Source of the DNA: Mucidula mucida
Taxonomy: Eukaryota > Basidiomycota > Agaricomycetes > Agaricales > Physalacriaceae
Length of the DNA stretch: 64,000 nt
Assembly (NCBI GenBank): GCA_015501055.1
Contig: JADNYV010000006.1
Location: 372,001 to 436,000 of the forward strand
Direction of reading: 5' to 3'
Below are positions 23,127-35,337 of this stretch, in pieces; positions within the stretch are counted from its first letter, which is position 1; each line of letters starts with the position of its first letter. The notes beneath the pieces were generated by a model. It did no database searches, was not told the DNA's origin, and was given only the letters and a program-made list of their open reading frames with translations. Both the position numbers and the translations under genes were made by a program.

Positions 23127-24044
23127 TTAGAAGAGTCGGGTGGGCTTGCCCATCGTGGTCTTGATGTGGAGGGACTTGACGTTCTGCCAATTCTTCTTGA
23201 GGAGAGAGACCAAAAAGTTGATGCCTACAATGTTGTTGTTTAACAATGCAGATGGTAGGGGAAAACGAAAGATACGTACTGAGCATGACATTGGCGAGGA
23301 CTTGATCCTCAGTCATGTTTGCGTGGCCGACTGCGACGCCCAAGCAAAGGACCTTCTTGAGCTGGAATTTGATAGTCGAACGGACTTCGATCAGCTTGTT
23401 GGTCAGGTCCTCGGCGTGCGCGACGGGAGTTGGGAATTTTCCAGCTAATAGAGTGGCGCGTTAGCGGCCAGCGGCGCTGTGCGGGGGACTAAATACTAAC
23501 CCTTGGAAAGACCTGGACCAAGGAGACGAGGAATCTGCTTGATGAGAGTCTCGGACGCGAGGAATGCGTCGTACTTCTTGGCCAATTTCTTGACAAGTTT
23601 CTTGTTCTTGTTGAGCCTGTCTAGTGATGAATAGATAGTTCTCAAGATGCGGAAAACCTTTGTAATTCACTTCTTCAGATCATCAACAGACATGTACTCA
23701 AGCTCAATCTGCTTGGCACGATCAATGTCAGCAGCATCAGCGAGAATGCAGATGGACATCCGAGGGCGGGGAACGTTCGGGAGCCTGTAATATTTGTTAG
23801 GCTAGCAGATCCACTGGGTGACATTCAACATACTTGACAGTTCCGCTGAAACGCTTGTCCCTCTGGGGGTCGTAGTTCTTGAGACCAATCTGGAGTTCGA
23901 TGGTCTCGACAAAGTTGCGCTTCTTCTCGCCATTGGCTTCGGCGAGCAATTCCTTGACGGAGCCCCGCACACTTGACACTGAGAGTTTGCTGCTGGGAGG
24001 GCGTCAGACGAGTCGAGCAGTGCAGAATTCGGGCCATACCTCAT
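23127..24044 (-). CDS. RPL10A: 60S ribosomal protein L10a (uL1)
   Basis: The L1-stalk protein of the large ribosomal subunit. Exon 1 encodes only ATG AG; after a 50-nt intron the protein reads [17 protein letters not shown], then [70 protein letters not shown], and ends [12 protein letters not shown]. Residues match the eukaryotic family across the length. Five or so introns, as usual for basidiomycete ribosomal genes. Confidence 0.95.
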
Positions 24045-24104
24045 GCTAGAAGATGATAGAGGTTGTGTCGGTACCGATCAACAATAATTTTGGAGCCTAT
24101 ACAG

Positions 24105-24388
24105 TCACTCGGCACTTTCCGGCTCTTGAGTGAGTTGAACGATAGTCTCGATGGGAGGCTGCGTGTAGCAGTAATTCTTATGGCTTGAGTCAACAAGAAT
24201 ACTGCCACCTAGATGACTCTCAAGTGCTTTCTTGAATGGTGCGCCACATCTGTGCGCACTGGCCTCGGATCCTGATGCGCCAGTGTCATACATGGAACTC
24301 TAAAGGTCTTGCTTCCGGGAAACGCTCGAGGAGCGCCCAACACTCACCGAGTCCTTGTCGGTTTCGCTGTACCACTAGGTTTCGGCAT
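24105..24388 (-). CDS. Small hypothetical protein (about 77 aa)
   Basis: A two-exon model: ATG 24388 gives MPKPSGTAKPTRTR, a 50-nt GTGAGT...AG intron, then SMYDTGASGSEASAHRCGAPFKKALESHLGG and an end in IETIVQLTQEPESAE. There are two cysteines only, so it is not a twin-CxnC protein. I do not recognise it. A consistent splice and clean codons support it, but it sits in a short gap between RPL10A and VMA13 and could be spurious. Confidence 0.4.
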
Positions 24389-24503
24389 TTTAATGTAGTG
24401 ATATATGCGTGGATCCAGATGTCAGATTAATTTACTATTGTCCTGATATCGATGCTATTAACATGGTATACTAAGTACTTGAACTTCAGTCCCAACGCCA
24501 CAC

Positions 24504-26304
24504 TCAAACCGTCACCCACGGCTGGCTCACAAGCTGTTGCACAGACATCAGCGCACGGTACCGCACGTCCGAGTCCGTGTGTGTCATGAGCTCCATGACT
24601 CGCGTCTTCCCGCCGAGGTCGGTAACCAATCTATGTTCAGGTCAGCACTAAACACAGAAGCCTGAAATGACATCTCACTTCTTTCCGCGTTCGTAGTGCT
24701 TCACATATTGACCGACGTCATGTGCTGCAACGGCCAGTACGATGGGATCCTTGGATTCATTCAACAGTTTCAGAAGCGTCCTGCGAGGGAGAATTAGACA
24801 AGCCATTGTGAAGATTAGTCAGCGTACTTCAACTGTGCGGCGTCATGTTCGTTAAGTTTAGTGGCGTTCTCTTTCCAGAAGTCATCGGATTCGTGGACTG
24901 GCGACCAAGACAAATGACCAGACGAGAGTTCAGACGCGTATTCATCGTAAGTTCTAAGAAACAATGTTAATATCACCGATATGGGAACGTATTAAACATA
25001 CGTTAGACTCTGGAAGTTGACAGTAAGCTCATCTCTGAGGAACTGAATGTCTTCCATGATATCCTCGTCTGACCATTTTCGTCCAGCCAGATTTTTTACG
25101 AATGGAAGCAGCTGCGACACCAGCATGGCAGGAAGATTGGCTTCAGGCGCCTTGATGACGAGGTTCTGGTGCGCAATCAGCATCATGCATAGCACATGGG
25201 GAGATGATGTACCTTGAAAGTCGCGACAATGACACGAATGACCTTTTCTTTTATTGCGCCTTTAGCAACATCGATTAAGAGGGGTATTATATTGCACTTT
25301 CTGGGAAAGTCTAGCATCAAACCCGTATCGAAGCGCGGATAACTCACTTGTCAATTTGTTCTGCGATATTTTGCTCAAATGAGAGCAACCATAATGAGAA
25401 TGCGACTTGGTAGCTCATTTGAGAGGACGGGTTGTGTCTTAGGATCTCCATGAATCTGTAATGATAGGTAAGATCTGGAAGGATGAACAGATGGGTATGT
25501 ACCCGTTAGTGATGCCTTGTATAGCCCAGACGGCTTGACGACAGTCCTGTCTGGTTAGGAGAGCCTCGAGATACTGAACGGCAAGATCGCGCTTGTTGGA
25601 AGACGGATCTTGCACGAAGCTGGCCAAGGAGGTGAGATAAGTGTGCAGAATGTGACTGGGGAGTGAAGAGGCCGTGTCTCCGCTATACAAAGACTTAGAG
25701 ACATGGTGCAAAGTCAATGAAAGGTCAGTACCATAACAAGACAGTCAAAATCTGAGCTGCCTTGAGTTGAGTAAACTCGTCATCACTCTCCGATAGCGCC
25801 CTAGAGATGATTGAGTACAGCTGATGGTACATAGTGGGCAGACGCACTTGAGGAGGGGTCCATGGGGAAGGTCTGGTTCACTTTCCGCTGTGCGAGTGTA
25901 CAGGGCAACCCGTTCCTCATGATCTGCCGATAGTTTTAGACATCTGACTGCCAAGTCAAGTAGAGACATACCGGCGAGCGAGTCTGCTATGAGGACCAGA
26001 ATGATTTGTATTGTGTCGACGCGGGTAAGCTTCTTGAGCAGACGCAGATACAGTAACACATAGGCTGGACCATCTGAAAGCAGTACAGAGTCTATCTTGG
26101 CCTTGGGCTGTCGGTCGACCTTCTTGATGAGGGCCAGTTCGTCCAAGGTGACGAGGCCTGCTCGCTGGTAACCCTAAATGGTCGTTGAGTGTTGGTCTCT
26201 TGGTCGACAGCGGCGACGAGGCTTACCTCCCAGGGCACCGATTTTGAGCGGACATTGGCCGAGGCCGACCTGAGATAGTCATTCGATAGCAGCGATACCG
26301 ACAT
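24504..26304 (-). CDS. VMA13: V-type proton ATPase subunit H
   Basis: The regulatory subunit of the V1 sector that couples ATP hydrolysis to proton transport in vacuolar and endosomal membranes. An ARM/HEAT-type helical protein. Clear blocks are [22 protein letters not shown] at the start, [98 protein letters not shown] and the end [18 protein letters not shown]. About ten short introns. Divergent from the mL46 gene by 117 bp. Confidence 0.93.
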
Positions 26305-26421
26305 TGAAGTATGATGAAACGGCTTCCAGCCATGGCACCAATAGACGCCTTCTCCCACGATCCACGTGGCAAAATATTCGAATTATGCCGAATTTCCTGA
26401 TTTGTTTCTGCACTGACCGCG

Positions 26422-27434
26422 ATGTTGTCCCGGAGCGTGCTGTCGACATGTAGTCGTCGCTCACTTTGTATACCCATTTATTCTGCTTTTACTCGTCCAC
26501 TTATCCTTATTTCAGATTACCGGTCATTGGCAACGGTGGTGGGGGACACTACAACCTTGCCGCCTCTGGATTCGCCTCCGAAAAAGGGCCCAAAACCGCT
26601 CATAAACACGGCCATTATCCTCAATCGCTCTCCCTTCCTCACGCGCACTGTCGGTCCGTTCGAAACCGCGTACCACGCCTACCAAGGTCGACTGCGACGC
26701 GCACTTCATAATCCTTTTCCCTACGAGTTTTATTTCAAGGAAGGATCCATCATTGAGACGCGCTTTGTCGTGGAAGAACGCAAAAGGGAACGCGAAGCCT
26801 TTGGTCCCACTTTCGGTCTTGACGATGATCTCGACAAGGCAAAAGCCGCAGCTGCACGAGCTGCTGCTGCTCAGCTCGCCGAGCAGGAGGGAGAGCATGA
26901 AGCTATGATGCCGCGTAGACATCCTGCGGACATTAATAATAACGTGGAGAGCCTGGACCGCAAGGGGATGCGAAACCTATATCTTTTGCTCAACACGACA
27001 AACAACGACCGAGAAGTGTGGCGGTTCCCGCAAGGGAGGATACAAAAGGGTGAACTTTTGCACCAGGTATGCTTTGTAACTGTCCAAGTCACCTCTCTGA
27101 CTCTTTCTGTACAGGCCGCACAGAGAAGTCTAGCAGATGAATGTGATCAATACATGGACAGCTGGATTGTCAGTCGGAATCCTGTTGGCGTCTATCACCC
27201 TCCAATACCGGAGAATGAACCTCGATCTGTAAGCATTCTGATTTGTTTTCTATTCCTGTTCTCACTCGTTCTCTGTAGCAAGCAACGTTCTTCTACAAAG
27301 CCCACATTATGGCGGGCCAGGTCCGACCTACAGAGGGAATCAACGGCTTCGCGTGGTTAACAAAGCAGGAGATTGAAAAACATGTCGACAAGCACTACTG
27401 GGACGGTGTAAAAGACATTCTATCCGACTATTAA
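26422..27434 (+). CDS. MRPL17: Mitochondrial large-subunit ribosomal protein mL46
   Basis: Mitoribosome component with a degenerate Nudix-type fold. The N-terminus (MLSRSVLSTCSRRS) is a basic, hydroxylated mitochondrial presequence. The family marks are ILNRSPFLTRTVGPFETAYHAYQGRLRRAL, NLYLLLNTTNNDREVWRFPQGRIQKGELLHQAAQRSL and the end IEKHVDKHYWDGVKDILSDY. Introns lie near 27065-27115 and 27228-27280. A 48-nt candidate intron at 26468-26515 has excellent splice sites but is also open in frame, so the presequence may exist in two lengths. Confidence 0.9.
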
Positions 27435-27749
27435 GATAATAATTTAGCACCTATATATACTGCGCGGGACCGAACACTCCCAGGCGCGTCATAAGCTGAC
27501 TTTTCTTCTGCCTACTACTGTTCTCTGCGCTACACTTGAGTTCGTAAAGTTCTTTTTTTGCTTGTTCACGCGTTGAAGTCGCGTCTTCAACTGGATCTAT
27601 CGAGTTACTGGACTTGGCTACAATGCTATTCAACTTGAAACTCAGGCCTCGTGGTTAATCATGTCTGAGAGCCTATACGGAGGTTAACGTTGAAGGAATG
27701 AATCAGCCCAAGTTGCCATCGGCATCGCTATCCCTTCTCTCCGACCATC
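27435..27749. other. Intergenic between mL46 and Gfd2-like gene
   Basis: This spans the 3' flank of mL46 and the promoter of the next gene. Only short frames are present; I see nothing distinctive. Confidence 0.55.
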
Positions 27750-29384
27750 ATGGCCGATTTTACGCTGGTCGAACCTACAGGCTGGACACTGTCGCTGCAC
27801 TCGATATACTCAGCCTATATTGGTTACTTCCAGGTGCACAACATTCCCTGGTACGACCGCTCGTGGGGTCACCTTTTCGCCTCCTTCCCGTCCTTTCTTT
27901 CGTTCTCCTGGCCAGTAATAACCCTCACCGACGCGGACACTGGCAAAGCCTACATAGTAACAAGGCCAGGCAGTCTGAATGCCTTTTTGAAAATGGTCAA
28001 GACGAGGTGCGGCGACTGTAGCCCTTGCAGGATCGGGTACTGAGGACATCGATGTGCGGTAGATTCGGGGAGACATTGCCTACGCCGCCAAATATTCTCT
28101 CTGTAACGCCCTTCTCAAATGCGCAGAGACATATGCGACACGTCTCGGACTGGAGCACGTACAAAAAGCTTCATGCAACCCTGCCAGCCGCGGAGCTTTC
28201 AGCTGTCAAGGTCAGGACAGGGTCTCCTTGAAATATCAAGACTCATGGTTCCTGTTAGACTCGTATACGCGCTGGCGACCCCACTGCCATCCTCCCGCTA
28301 TGGCGACAGCGCTCAAAGACCTTCTTGGCATTATCCTTTGCTTGGAGTGAACGCAATGAAAAGAGCTGTCTCGAGTGGGGATATGCCGCCGTACGTTGCG
28401 GCGTCTTGGATGCGTACGTGTACTCCATTTAGATCGGCTTGTCCCTTTACTGAATAAATACTTTTAGACAAGGACAATGGCCTCCAGTTCCCGACATAAA
28501 CTACCGGTGTGTCTCTTCTTTCCTTGTCTTTCCGAGACACTAACTAATAATAGTGTTGGCCATTATGTTACCTCGGAGTACTCTTCCAAGACTGTGAACC
28601 GCGTAAATCCCACATATCCATGGGCGTATGCATTCGGTGACACACAAATTATCGGCAAGTCCAAGATCAGCCAGGTCGTTGAAGCCGTGATTGGGTAGGT
28701 CGGTACTCCTTCTAAACAGACACCCGTTCACATATTTAACAGGAGTCTGGCGTCTCCCGAATCAGAAACGTCTTCAAACACGCTTGTACTTGTCACTTAT
28801 GGTGGAACAACTAACCTTCTCACGCGCCTCGAAGAAATGGGCGTGAGAATGCCTCCAAATGTGTTAATACTAGACGCCACCGCTTATGAGCGCCAGCTCT
28901 TCGCCGCCGGTCGTCGCGGTGTTATGCCCAGCCGTCAGCCTGGGTCATCCATGACCATGGACAACATCATTCGCTCCCTCGTAGGCGTTGTCGGCGGCAT
29001 CGGAGGCCCTATCCCCATTGGCGGCGGCATGGTCACGCCGCATAACTCTGGCAATGAAGCCTTCCTCGGTCTGCTCACGCTGCAGATGCTCGTCGAGCCC
29101 GAGACAGTGCAGATTCCCGACCTGAAAAACTCGGCAAAGTCGCAAATGAACATGATGACCGCGATGAATATGCCAACTATGAGCATGCCAATGGGCATGG
29201 ATATGATGATGCAGGGATCGATGGGCCGGCATTCTATGCCACCATTGGATCCTCAGATTACGGATGAGTTTGGGCAAATGCGCTTGAATGGGGGAACTGG
29301 ATCTAGGGGGCCTGGTCGACAGCTAGAAGTGGAGGGATCAGGCTCGAGGATGAGGAAACTCAGTGGTAATATTCCTGGACGGTG
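27750..29384 (+). CDS. Gfd2/YDR514C-like RNase H-fold protein
   Basis: It resembles the C-terminal DEDD-exonuclease-like domain of fungal Gfd2/YDR514C proteins. Splicing gives an N-terminal segment (MADFTLVEPTGWTLSLHS), then KTFLALSFAWSERN, CLEWGYAAVRCGVLDAQGQWPPVPD, YRVGHYVTSEY, TLVLVTYGGTTNLLTRLEEMG, NVLILDATAYERQLF and HNSGNEAFLGLLTLQML. These align with the family's FLAIDFE, LTEFGW, VGHxxxxDLKxL, DT and HNAGNDAxxTL blocks. The first acidic pair is replaced (LSFAW instead of IDFE), so catalysis is doubtful. The tail is methionine-rich (29150-29240). Family recalled from memory; the fold is more certain than the role. Confidence 0.6.
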
Positions 29385-29565
29385 AACGATGGATGATCTG
29401 CTTCAATCTCTCTCGGATGTGGATCGGACTCAATCGGACTTACTCCTGCTTTGTACACTGCTATGTCAATCATCACCGAACTTCGTACATCTCTACTCAA
29501 TAGATCATCTAATATGTTGTACTTAGATATTCATTTTTTTGGTTGCACGGTACAAACTGGTAAGT

Positions 29566-30919
29566 CTACTTGGGTGGCGCAGAAATTGCCCTACGCATAT
29601 CAGGCTTCTTGCGCGCATCGTCGAATCGTCTAACAATGACTTCGCATTTTGTAGACTGGCAAATGTGTTTTGAAGACGATTTGATAGCGTCAGAGAATAA
29701 TGTCAAGCCTGCGGCGCGTTCAACGGCGTCCACTACCAAACAAGTCAGTATTAATTGCTACAACGAGCTCAGTGCATCTACTAGGTACGACGAAGCTCTC
29801 TAAAGGAGCTTCATCGGGAATAATGGCGTTTGGAAGGACGAACGCGCCCATTGATAGGTCCAGAATATCTGGGGTGGCCGGTGACGACGGCTTGGAGGTC
29901 AAGACTACTTTAGCGAAATGAGTAGGCACTGAAACGTTCGGAGGTGATCCAATGACTTCGTGCGTCTGTGAAAAAAATTTCGATCGGTGGATTTGAAGGT
30001 TAGAAAAGAAAAAGTCGCGTACCACGCGCCATTTACCATCAGCGTCCTTCCGCGGGAGGTACAGAGGGACTGTGAAGACGTAAACGTCTGAAAAGTTGCC
30101 GGTCAATCGTCTGCACCAGTCCTCGAGGTATGCCCAGTCTAACAAGCGATGAGAATGGGACACTTGATTCAGATATACTCTTACAGTGACGATTGAACCC
30201 TTCTCCTACTTGAGGTGCCATGTTGGACAAGTAGAAAGTCTCATTCATAGCTTCCTGAGAGAACTTGGCGTCAGCAGCTGGGACCCTTCAAATACTGTTC
30301 AATGCATCTGTACGGAAGAGTACAAACTACTTACATATGTCCCCGGTCATAGCCACTCCTGAAATAGTCTTGCAGGCGCGCACGGAAGGGAGCAGGTATG
30401 GTGGGATCTTCCATAAAAGTAGATTTTGATCTATCCCCCGACTCGGTGGTTTCTGGAGGCTCTATCCTGGATCGGCCTAGCGAGGCCAGCGTCAAGTGTT
30501 CAGCGGTCTATCATGTCTTCGTCAGTAAAGTCTACCACACAGTGAACAACCCGCGCACCCATGCAGGATGGCGCAGTCGTCGGTCATACGCCGCAACGTA
30601 CGCTTGCCGGATAATGGGGTCCGCGATGGGACCTACCCCAGACTTGAGCTTAGACCTGGTATTTCAGACGCCGCTACGCACCAGGGTTTCCATATTTCAA
30701 GACCGGAGGCAAGGTGGGTATCGTCGTAGCGACAGCAGAGATGGATGTACGTCCACTAGTTATGTCAACAACGGGAGGCGGGATTGCGGGTACGGCGAGC
30801 TTGGTCGGAGTGTGCGCTGGCACAGACGATGAAGCCCGTTTCACGAGCACGGTGGCTACTCCACCACCAACGGCGGCGCCGGCAGCGAATATAGCTGCCT
30901 GAATGATGCTGGACGACAT
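29566..30919 (-). CDS. NUC1: Mitochondrial endonuclease G-like nuclease
   Basis: A sugar-non-specific DNA/RNA endonuclease of the mitochondrial intermembrane side, of the beta-beta-alpha-metal class. The N-terminus MSSSIIQAAIFAAGAAVGGGVATVLV is a hydrophobic anchor or presequence. The catalytic motif SGYDRGHMVPAAD is at about 30300-30350 and the metal-ligand region NETFYLSNMAPQVGEGFNR follows. After that come WCRRLTGNFSDVYVFTVPLYLP and THFAKVVL. The end, DARKKPDMRRAISAPPK, is fungal-style. Several introns. Convergent with the Gfd2-like gene, 181 bp apart. Confidence 0.93.
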
Positions 30920-31114
30920 GAGAAAATCAAAGTGCAAGGGAAAAAAGTCGTGTGCGTGTTATTTGGCTGCGACTGCAAATATCAACATGTGTTCTTGATG
31001 ATTGAACATGTGAACGTTCGAACGAGAGTAACTTGTAGACAAATATCGAAGCAAGGATGCAAGTGACACGAGCTGTCCCAAGGAAATCAAATTCACTAGG
31101 CATGCAACTGTAGT

Positions 31115-32630
<1,516 letters not shown>

Positions 32631-32701
32631 GGTAGTTCAAAAACAAGTTCTTCGTAACCCTAACCTGACGTTCGGCATCCGGACCGGTGTTATTCCCGTT
32701 C

Positions 32702-33668
32702 ATGCTTTCTACCATCACGGTCGCTCTGTTGCCTTTGCTTGTAGCAGTGCTATACCATCCTACAGCGAATCCGAGCTCCTTGAATCATAATCTTACTGCC
32801 AAGGACAATGTTCTCTTCATCACAGCACACCCCGACGACGAATGTATGTTCTTTGCGCCAACAATACTAGGTCTTCAGTCTATCAGCCAACCCCCCGACA
32901 TCCGCGTCTTGGCCTTGTCTTTTGGAAACGCCGAAAGACTCGGAGAGACTCGAAGATCAGAGTTTCTTAATAGTTTGGGCGTCCTGGGCATACCTCAATC
33001 CCATAGACACATCGTCGACCACCCGTATGCGATCTTTCCAGCACATTCTACGTTCGCTGACCGGGTCAAAGGGACCTTCAGGATAACATAACAGAAAAAT
33101 GGGATCCTGAAGTAATCTCGAACTTGGTTTACACCTACGTAGAAGCCTACAATATCACGACGGTCAGTACCTTGTGCACGGTAATATCTGAGTTGACTTG
33201 CAACAGATCCTCACCTTTGACGATCTGGGTGTATCTGGTCATCTCAACCATATCTCTCTCTTCTGGGGGACACAGCGTTACGCCCAAGTCCACAGTCCGT
33301 CTCCCAAAGTCTACTCTTTAGTCTCCGTCCCTACCCTCTCGAAATATATCGGCACCATTTCGCCCATTCAAGCAAAACTTGCCTTGTCTTACATGTGGTT
33401 CCTCCACATAGCGGACGGTACTGCGTTGAGGGCGTTGTTTTTGCTCGGAATCGTCAGCAACCGTCCAGCATTGCAGCCTCAAGACGCGATGCCCGTGTTC
33501 GTGTCGGGGATAAACGAATTCCTGACGGCGCAGAAGGCAATGCGTCAGCACCGGAGTCAACTAGTATGGTTCCGCTGGTTGTATGTGCTGTTCTCTCGTT
33601 ACATGTGGGTAAATGAGTGGCAGGAGATTAGACTTCGTCACATTGAGCTCCCGTATTTGACAAAGTAA
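32702..33668 (+). CDS. GPI12: GlcNAc-PI de-N-acetylase (PIG-L family)
   Basis: It catalyses the second step of GPI anchor synthesis on the cytosolic face of the ER. An N-terminal membrane anchor (MLSTITVALLPLLVAVLYH) is followed by the zinc motif AHPDDECMFFAPT, LSFGNAERLGETRRSEF and TFDDLGVSGHLNH, the second metal motif. The intron from GTATGC (about 33025) to AG just before GACCTTCAG (about 33072) gives VDHPDLQDNITEKWDPEVI and removes a false stop; a second lies near 33163-33206. The C-terminus (WFRWLYVLFSRYMWVNEW) fits the family. Confidence 0.92.
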
Positions 33669-33695
33669 CCGCTTTAGCTCCTGCAAAGGCCGAAT

Positions 33696-34861
33696 CTACT
33701 GTGCCCAATCTCTTGGATTCTTCAGAATCTCAATTAGTTCGCTTTCCCTGCTTCCATCTCCTTCGACTCCCAAGTCACTCATATACTCCCATCTCGCCGT
33801 CTCAGGCATGCTTGCGAGCACATTCTCAGTTTGCACTCCCGGCGTCACCAAACCAAATTTTGTGCCTCTGTCATACACGAGGTTAAACTCGACATATCTT
33901 CCACGGCGGAGTAGTTGCCATCGCCGCATTTGCTCTGTCCACTGTTCACCAGCGCGTCGCTGTATTATAGGAACGTACGACGGCAAAATCGCGTCACCCA
34001 AGCATTGGACGAATGTAAAGATCTCCTCAGCCGATCGCGGGCGGGGTGAATTGGCGTTCGAGAGAAGAGATTGAGGCTCGTCGCAAAGGTCGTCGAAGCG
34101 CAGACCACCAATTCCACGCCGTTCATCATCGCGGTGGCCTATGACGAAATAGTTGTCGCAGTCTTTCTTGAACGTGGGGTACAGGTCGGGTCCATGTTTA
34201 TCACAGGCGTCCTTCAGAGTTTGGTGAAAGTGCGCAAAGTCCTCTGCAAAGACATAACAGGGAGTGAGGTCGGTGATTCCTGTCAGCACCATCAGTATCC
34301 GCAAACAGCATTCGCATCTCTCTTACCTCCGAACCACCATGCGGTTATCTTCGTGTGGTCTTCAGGATCAGTGATCTCAAAGTAACGATAATTGGCATGG
34401 GCGCTAGGTACGTTCGGACTTCGAGGATGTATAATGATGCTAATACCTCCCGCGAAGAATGGCAAGGGCTCGTTGATATCAGTAGTCCACTGGACAGAAG
34501 AGTGCTGCGTAGCCATCTGCTTGACTGACGCGGGCGGCAGCTTGCCGTGGATCATGGAAATATTGACTGCTGCTTTCTCGAACAGCCCGGTGGACGCCGA
34601 ACCTGAAGACAGAGTACATGCCCGGCCGCCTCCGCCTTCATTACGTTCCCAGTCCCGCCATTTGAACGGTGGCGAGGATGGGTCGAGCGTCTCCAAGGTG
34701 CCGACGATTTGGCGTTGCAGGGATTGTATGTATGATATGAACTGCGCCTGCATAAAGAATGCTGGGGTGTTCGCGGTGTTCGGGTAAGGATGTTTCCGTG
34801 AAATTGCCGTGAAATCTACGATGTATGATGTACAAGACGCAAGATCGAACATGTGGTGCAT
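33696..34861 (-). CDS. HEM13: Coproporphyrinogen III oxidase
   Basis: Oxygen-dependent oxidative decarboxylation of coproporphyrinogen III in heme synthesis; normally a cytosolic homodimer in fungi. Signature blocks are [130 protein letters not shown] and [10 protein letters not shown] at the end. The frame opens at ATG 34861, giving a 36-residue leader of unclear nature; ATG 34753 ([13 protein letters not shown]) would match the usual family start. Confidence 0.93.
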
Positions 34862-35337
34862 CTTCTATCCAATTCTATCTCTCCCACCCCGGTCTGATCT
34901 ATCAAATCAATGGAATGGATGCAGTGCTGATAAATTGGGGACTGCAGTGATGAATCTGACAGAAGGGCATTCAAATTAACTTCTGCTGCCAGAGCCTCAT
35001 CATGTACTAACTCATTTTGGAACTCCAGTCTTGACCTACTGACACAATATCACGAAAGTGATCTTTGCATCGACTCTTAAGTATCTGTTCCAGTGGCGTG
35101 TCCTAACGAATCAGAGACCACCTCGCTAGTCAACTTTACTTTGACAGTAGGGCGCTTAGAATTCTGAAATCGACTTTTGCCGCCAAATCACCATACTTTG
35201 GAGCTCAAGTATTGATCCGTTAATGCACACAACAGTGATCTTGCATCAACCCTAACGGCCATCCAATGAGAGGTACAGTGACAACGGATTCAGGAAATAT
35301 TTATGGTGTAGCCTCGTATTCGGAAAGTCATCACACC
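34862..35337. other. Intergenic with diverged direct duplication
   Basis: The divergent region between HEM13 and the seven-helix gene. It contains two related segments, about 34957-35078 and 35142-35254, sharing tgacag-agggc, ctgcc/ccgcc, tttggaactc/tttggagctc and agtgatcttgcatc-type blocks in the same order. No coding frame is convincing. Confidence 0.55.

Noticed and set aside
33025..33090. Premature stop in GPI12
   Set aside because: Splicing from GTATGC to AG before GACCTTCAG removes it and yields the conserved VDHPDLQDNIT.
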